In this document: one piece after another, positions 19,614-23,694 of the stretch
Layout: each line of letters begins with the position of its first letter
How positions within the stretch are numbered: position 1 is the stretch's first letter
DNA from: a bacterium UBA1790
GTDB lineage: Bacteria; Bacteroidota; Bacteroidia; Bacteroidales; Muribaculaceae
Length of the DNA: 23,694 nucleotides
Direction of reading: 5' to 3'
Assembly (NCBI GenBank): GCA_002314465.1
Contig: DCGA01000063.1
Coordinates: 45,204 to 68,897 of the forward strand
Position numbers and translations under genes: made by a program
The notes under the pieces: generated by a model
The model's database searches: none
Told to the model about the DNA's origin: nothing
The model's input: the letters and a program-made list of their open reading frames with translations, nothing else

Positions 19614-22109
19614 ATGAAGAGATTTTTTACATTTGTGCTCGTTTGCTTAGCTGTGTGGTCAGCAGTGAATGCTGTTCCCGCCAAGCGTGGTATTCGCACT
19701 TTTACTCAAAAGGATGGCTCGAAAATCCATCTGCAACTTGCTGGTGACGAATGGCACCATAGTTTCTTAACCGAAGAGGGATATGCCGTTTCTCGTAATG
19801 AGGCCGGAGACTTCTGCTATCGCACTACCGATGGCATTAGTTCTGTTGTGGCTCACGATTTGTCTGGACGTTCGGCAACCGAAAAGCAGTTCGTTTCGGC
19901 TAATGCCGAGAAGATGAGTCTTCAGGCTTTGTTCTCTGAGAGCCAGAGCGCACGTCGTTCTCGTGCTCTCGTTGCTCGCAAGAGCAGCCAGGTTCCTCAA
20001 ACCGGCTCTCCCCGTATTCCTGTTATTCTTGTAAACTATAAGGATAAGAAGTTTATCAGCACTAACCCCAAAACTGTTTGGCAAGAACAGATTAGTGCGG
20101 CAAATCAGGTCAGTGTATACCAGTACTTCGTTGACCAGTCATTCGGCAAGTATACCCCCCAATTCGACATCTATGGTCCTTATACTCTGGCAAACAACCG
20201 CTCAACTTATGGCGGAAACGATTACAGTGGTAATGACAAGGGTGTAGGTAAGATGGTTGGTGAGGCTTGCTCTGGTATGGACTCAAGCATCGACTGGACT
20301 AAGTATGACAATGATGGCGACGGCGTGTGCGACGTGGTTATCGTACTTTACGCTGGTGATGGCGAGGCTTCAAGTTATGACAGCGATGCCGAGAACTCTG
20401 TTTGGCCGTGCCAGTGGGATCTTGCAAGTAGTGACTATGGCAAGAACCTAACTCTTGATGGCGTAACAGTGTCTAAATTTGCTGTTTTCAATGAGCTTTA
20501 CGGTCAGGACCTCACTAAGATTGATGGTATCGGCACTATGTGTCACGAGTTCTCTCACTGCCTTGACCTCCCCGACTTCTATTGCACCAACTATGGCAAT
20601 TATTTCGGTATGGGTAGCTGGAGTCTTCTTGACTACGGTAGTTACAACAATGATGGTTACACTCCTTGCGGTTACACAGCCTACGAGCGTAACTTTATGG
20701 GTTGGTACGATTATGAAACTCCTGTAGAGGGTAAGCGTTACACAACTCAGCCTGTTGCCGACGGTGGAAAGGCTATTAAGGTAACCACCCCCAGTGCCAA
20801 TGAGTATTTCGTTATCGAGAATATCCAGAAAACCGGTTGGAACGCTTATGCTCCGGCTGCTGGTCTTCAGGTAACCCACGTTACTTACACTGCTACAAAG
20901 TGGACAAATAATACCGTAAATAATAGTAATCCCCAGGGTATGACTATTATCCCCGCCGATAATAGCCTTAAGATGACTTATTACAGCGGCTACTATTATC
21001 TGGATACCGACGATGAGGTGGGTGACCTTTTCCCGTACAATGGACACAACGAACTCACTTCTACTTCTACTCCTAAGTTTGCAATCAATGGCTCTGGTAC
21101 TTTCGATAAGCCCATCACTAATATTACACAAAATACTGATGGCTCGGTAAGTTACACCTACATTGCTCAGCCCGTTGAGGCTCCCGTTGCAAATGATGCT
21201 GCCGATGTTACTTCAAGCAGTTTCAAGGCAAGTTGGAACGCATGTGAAGATGCGGTTAGTTACACCCTAAAGGTTAATCCCAAACCCTCCTATAGTGCTA
21301 TCCTTACCGAGACATTCGCTAAGTGTACATCAAGTTATACTTATAGTATCTCAAGTTCTCTTGATACCTACATGGACAATGCGGGTTGGACTGGTACATA
21401 TGATTATCGTGAGGTTGGTGGTATACGACTTGGTTCAAGCAATTACACTGGTAGCCTTGTTAGTCCCGCCCTTGACCTTACCAATAGCGGTGGCAAGATG
21501 ACTGTTGCAATTACATCAAAATCATATAACAATGACACGGGTGTTAGCGTGAATGTTACCTTTGCAGGCTCAACTCAGACTTATAGCACATCGTCTACTG
21601 CTTCAACCCAGTACTTTGTATTTGATTGTGATGAGAATGCAACACAGAAACTCACTATTGCATCGACTACAAAGAAAAAACGTCCTGTGATTACAGGAAT
21701 TGTTATTTACAGCGGTGATGCAAGCGCTCTCGCTTCTGCATCAGCTCCAAGCGAGTCTCGCACCGGTGACGTGATTACAGTTACTGGTATCACCGATACT
21801 CAGTACACTGTTACCGGTCTTAACCCCGAGACCGATTATCAGTACACCGTTAAGGCAATCTACGCCAACGATGAGAGTGCGTGGTCTAATGTGGTAAACT
21901 TCACAACCCTTAAGCAATCTACCGTATTGACCGGTGATGTAAATAATGACGGTGTTGTCGATGTTGCCGATATCAACTGCATTGTAGGTATCCTTATCAA
22001 CGGTGTTCCCGCTTCTACATACGAGGGCCGCGCCGATGTGAATGGTGATGGTGATGTAGATATTGCTGATATCAACTCAATCATTGAGATTCTCCTCGGC
22101 AATAATTAA
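19614..22109 (+). CDS. Secreted M6-family metalloprotease with split FnIII and dockerin
   Basis: An 831-residue exported zinc protease. The signal peptide is MKRFFTFVLVCLAVWSAVNA, followed by a propeptide with DGSKIHLQLAGDEWHHSFLT typical of Bacteroidetes M6 proteins. The catalytic domain holds H311-E-F-S-H315-C-L-D-L-P-D, a HExxH motif in which the customary Gly before LPD is Asp, and the Met-turn equivalent FGMGSWSLLDYG lies after it. Residues 521-554 begin an FnIII domain (SSFKASWNACEDAVSYTLKV). A jelly-roll-like domain occupies about 563-700 (ETFAKC to VIYSGD), and the FnIII resumes at about 715-765 (VTGLNPETDYQYTVKA). Two dockerin-like repeats end the protein (from G774 and near residue 808). 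It is a single-gene unit with its own promoter and terminator. It probably degrades host or dietary protein at the surface (inference). Confidence 0.9.
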   Translation: MKRFFTFVLVCLAVWSAVNAVPAKRGIRTFTQKDGSKIHLQLAGDEWHHSFLTEEGYAVSRNEAGDFCYRTTDGISSVVAHDLSGRSATEKQFVSANAEKMSLQALFSESQSARRSRALVARKSSQVPQTGSPRIPVILVNYKDKKFISTNPKTVWQEQISAANQVSVYQYFVDQSFGKYTPQFDIYGPYTLANNRSTYGGNDYSGNDKGVGKMVGEACSGMDSSIDWTKYDNDGDGVCDVVIVLYAGDGEASSYDSDAENSVWPCQWDLASSDYGKNLTLDGVTVSKFAVFNELYGQDLTKIDGIGTMCHEFSHCLDLPDFYCTNYGNYFGMGSWSLLDYGSYNNDGYTPCGYTAYERNFMGWYDYETPVEGKRYTTQPVADGGKAIKVTTPSANEYFVIENIQKTGWNAYAPAAGLQVTHVTYTATKWTNNTVNNSNPQGMTIIPADNSLKMTYYSGYYYLDTDDEVGDLFPYNGHNELTSTSTPKFAINGSGTFDKPITNITQNTDGSVSYTYIAQPVEAPVANDAADVTSSSFKASWNACEDAVSYTLKVNPKPSYSAILTETFAKCTSSYTYSISSSLDTYMDNAGWTGTYDYREVGGIRLGSSNYTGSLVSPALDLTNSGGKMTVAITSKSYNNDTGVSVNVTFAGSTQTYSTSSTASTQYFVFDCDENATQKLTIASTTKKKRPVITGIVIYSGDASALASASAPSESRTGDVITVTGITDTQYTVTGLNPETDYQYTVKAIYANDESAWSNVVNFTTLKQSTVLTGDVNNDGVVDVADINCIVGILINGVPASTYEGRADVNGDGDVDIADINSIIEILLGNN

Positions 22110-22131
22110 TCACGAGATTACATGATATAGT

Positions 22132-22167
22132 TTGCCCTCGCAGTATTATGCTGCGAGGGCAATTTTT
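22132..22167. terminator. Terminator between the M6 protease and NodB-like genes
   Basis: TTGCCCTCGCAG (22132-22143) and CTGCGAGGGCAA (22151-22162) form a perfect 12-bp stem with a 7-nt loop, followed by TTTTT on the plus strand. On the minus strand the downstream run is only AAA/TTT, so it probably works mainly for the protease transcript but may serve both converging genes. Confidence 0.85.
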
Positions 22168-22174
22168 GTGTCCG

Positions 22175-22969
22175 TTACAAATCTACGTCTTTGATGCATC
22201 CGAATTGATATCCCATTTCTCTTAACCTGTCAATTATTAGACCCAGGTGGTTATATGGTCTGTCATCGGGAGTGCGCCATGGATAGTTCATTGCATGAAT
22301 TAGAAGTATTACTCCGTCCAGACCTTTTTCTCTCTCATATTTCCATACAAGATTGAGAATATCTTGAGCGCTTAGGTAATTGGGTTTGCCGGGCTGTGTC
22401 CAGTCTTGGTCTGTGAGTATGCCCAGCGTAGGACTCAACAGGGAATATCCCTTGTCCATGTACCATTGTGCGGTTTCTTTATTTGCGGTTTCATAAGGGG
22501 GAATCATCTTGCGGTAGTCTTCTTTCTTTAGACCGAAGCGCTCCAACTGATATTCCATCAGTTTTAGGTCTACGTTCACCGAGTCCCGCGTCACCAGCGT
22601 CTTGCCTTGTGTGTCGCACAGCAACAGGTGTCCATAGGAGTGCCCCGAGATATAATGTCCTTCGGCAATTATTCTTTTTATGCTGCTTTCATATCGGGGC
22701 ATCGCAAGGGTGATTGCAGTGGGGAAGAATGACCCTTTCACGCCTTTTGCCTTTAGTGTGTTGAGAACCGTTTCTACTCCGTCAAAGTTTTCGAAATAAC
22801 CTGCATCATCTATGCTGAAGTGACCGGTAAACACAAGGTAGATTGTCTTGTGGTCGCTGAATAGCTTCCTTGCTACGCCGCAGGTGTCCAACTCTGCGCG
22901 TACTCCGCCTGCCCATGAGGACATTGCCCCCATGAACATTATTGTCAATAGGATAATCCTGCTAATCAT
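22175..22969 (-). CDS. Divergent NodB-like polysaccharide deacetylase family protein
   Basis: A 264-residue exported protein. The start is placed at MISRIILLTIMFMGAMSSWA (22969), a signal peptide, since the longer frame lies within the upstream methyltransferase gene. The fold resembles CE4/NodB: a first strand IYLVFTGHF near 43-51, KGSFFPTA near 78-85, the metal-binding pair H110-S-Y-G-H114 in SGHSYGHLLLC, a MIPPYE segment (equivalent to RPPxG) and VILLIHAMN near the end. The normal TFDDG motif with the catalytic and metal-binding Asp pair is replaced by FTGHF, so either the chemistry differs or the acidic residues come from elsewhere (D54-D55). It begins 10 bp after the methyltransferase stop, probably in one operon. 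Confidence 0.78.
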   Translation of the reverse strand: MISRIILLTIMFMGAMSSWAGGVRAELDTCGVARKLFSDHKTIYLVFTGHFSIDDAGYFENFDGVETVLNTLKAKGVKGSFFPTAITLAMPRYESSIKRIIAEGHYISGHSYGHLLLCDTQGKTLVTRDSVNVDLKLMEYQLERFGLKKEDYRKMIPPYETANKETAQWYMDKGYSLLSPTLGILTDQDWTQPGKPNYLSAQDILNLVWKYEREKGLDGVILLIHAMNYPWRTPDDRPYNHLGLIIDRLREMGYQFGCIKDVDL

Positions 22970-22979
22970 TTGTGGTTTA

Positions 22980-23694
22980 TTATGAAATGCGCGATCCGCG
23001 CAATAATATATGTTTCCCGCTTGCTGTGGTTGTACCGAAAATGTAAACACTCCCGCCATCTGCAACCTTGAGCCTTTTGGCAAGTTCATTGGCTTTAATC
23101 GGGAAGTTTCGCACGGCAACATTTGCCTTTGTCACGCCTTGTGTGAAAGCCTTTAGCTCTTTCTTGTTCATTGTGCTCATCGCGTCTATCTTGAACACTC
23201 GCCCGGGGAACGATTCTTTTAACTCGTTGCCAACAAGCAAGTGGCTGTCATTGCTCACAATATCCAGTTTATAGAGGCTTGACAGCAAGTTATAGCCGCC
23301 GGCTTTCATTATAGAGGCATTGGGTTCGTATAAATAGAGTGGGGCAGTGCTATCGTCCCATAGTGTGGGTGAGGCGTTTTCGTTTCTAAGCACAAACTCC
23401 ATTCTTTCGTCGTCATTTACACAGAAGACGGTCACTTCGCCCGCATAGCCGCGTTTCAACACGAGCAACAGTTCCTTGCACTCTCCATGTACGCTCACGA
23501 TGTGAACTTGCTGCACCGCGGGTAATTGAGCCACGGCGGCGCGGTGGTCGAGCATCGGTGATAATTTGATTATCACGGTATGCGCTTTCTCAAGCATGAG
23601 TTGCGCTATCTCGGTGACATCGGGTGTGCAGTCGGCAAGGGCAAATACTCGGTTACCTGCTTTGTCGCGGCGAGCAGGGTCTATATACAGGGTG
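22980..23694 (-). CDS. SAM-dependent methyltransferase with THUMP-like C-terminal domain, 5' end outside
   Basis: The reading frame is open to the right edge of the window, giving 237 C-terminal residues and no true start; the ATG at 23597 is internal. The upstream codons read LYIDPARRDKAGNRVFALAD, containing the DPARRD motif of this Bacteroidales class I methyltransferase family. It is followed by IIKLSPMLD, a segment LYLYEPNASIMKAGGYN and a C-terminal THUMP-like domain (FPIKANELAKRLKVADGGSV then YIFGTTTASGKHILL). Family members use S-adenosylmethionine, and the nucleic-acid or protein target is not defined. The downstream NodB-like gene follows after 10 bp. Confidence 0.85.
   Translation of the reverse strand, partial: TLYIDPARRDKAGNRVFALADCTPDVTEIAQLMLEKAHTVIIKLSPMLDHRAAVAQLPAVQQVHIVSVHGECKELLLVLKRGYAGEVTVFCVNDDERMEFVLRNENASPTLWDDSTAPLYLYEPNASIMKAGGYNLLSSLYKLDIVSNDSHLLVGNELKESFPGRVFKIDAMSTMNKKELKAFTQGVTKANVAVRNFPIKANELAKRLKVADGGSVYIFGTTTASGKHILLRGSRIS

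Noticed and set aside
20448..21131. 227-codon minus-strand frame inside the M6 protease
   Set aside because: It covers the HExxH catalytic region of the protease in antisense and has no independent support.
1..23694. Mobile elements, CRISPR arrays, tRNA genes and phage genes
   Set aside because: No transposase, integrase, regularly spaced repeats or tRNA-like cloverleaf was seen, and gene content and base composition are consistent with a stable chromosomal segment.

Overview
The window looks like a chromosomal segment of a Bacteroidales bacterium, probably near Muribaculaceae or Prevotellaceae (the order is fairly firm, the family is inference). The reasons are Bacteroidetes-type promoters (TTTG about 20 bp upstream of TAnnTTTG), almost no Shine-Dalgarno sequences, many SPII lipoproteins, PCMD and calycin-like secreted proteins, dockerin-like C-terminal tails, and conserved Bacteroidales neighbours (rsmI beside a Cbp1-type lipoprotein, lpxB, a THUMP-like methyltransferase). 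I see no tRNA, rRNA, CRISPR array, transposase or integrase. Gene packing is tight and most of the content is ordinary core genome.

Left block (1-5962, all minus strand). Reading in the direction of transcription: an HD hydrolase, a PBP4-type D,D-carboxypeptidase, a conserved acidic-linker protein, rsmI, a coiled-coil Cbp1-like lipoprotein that overlaps rsmI, and an AspT/YidE-type transporter cut by the left edge. A good internal promoter and a hairpin at the carboxypeptidase stop suggest two transcription units. A 333-bp divergent intergenic region (5963-6295) holds outward promoters and a 15-bp palindrome.

Middle block (6296-15618, plus strand). A WbpM/PglF-type nucleotide-sugar 4,6-dehydratase is followed by a secreted metallophosphoesterase that is translationally coupled to a 108-residue HExxH protein. 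Next is a four-gene operon (10207-14225): a surface-type PCMD lipoprotein, an outer-membrane beta-barrel, a calycin-PCMD protein with a full dockerin-like tail, and a small calycin-like protein with half a dockerin. Two perfect 12-bp palindromes sharing the core CAAATTTG lie upstream and a strong terminator closes the operon. A PrsW-type membrane protease and a small secreted protein come next.

Right block (15697-23694). rpiB (minus) converges on the small secreted protein across a shared terminator. A plus-strand unit carries a beta-helix lipoprotein coupled to lpxB by an ATGA overlap, then a second HD protein. A separately promoted 831-residue M6-family metalloprotease follows, with a split FnIII domain and a dockerin tail. 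It converges on two minus-strand genes: a divergent NodB-like deacetylase and a methyltransferase cut by the right edge.

The most novel material is the PCMD/beta-barrel/dockerin operon with its tandem palindromes. The recurrence of the same dockerin-like module on three secreted proteins, with no cohesin recognised here, suggests a shared but undefined surface assembly or calcium-dependent folding role. Smaller points of interest are the tiny HExxH protein, the NodB protein lacking the TFDD motif, and the direct repeats inside the M6 promoter.
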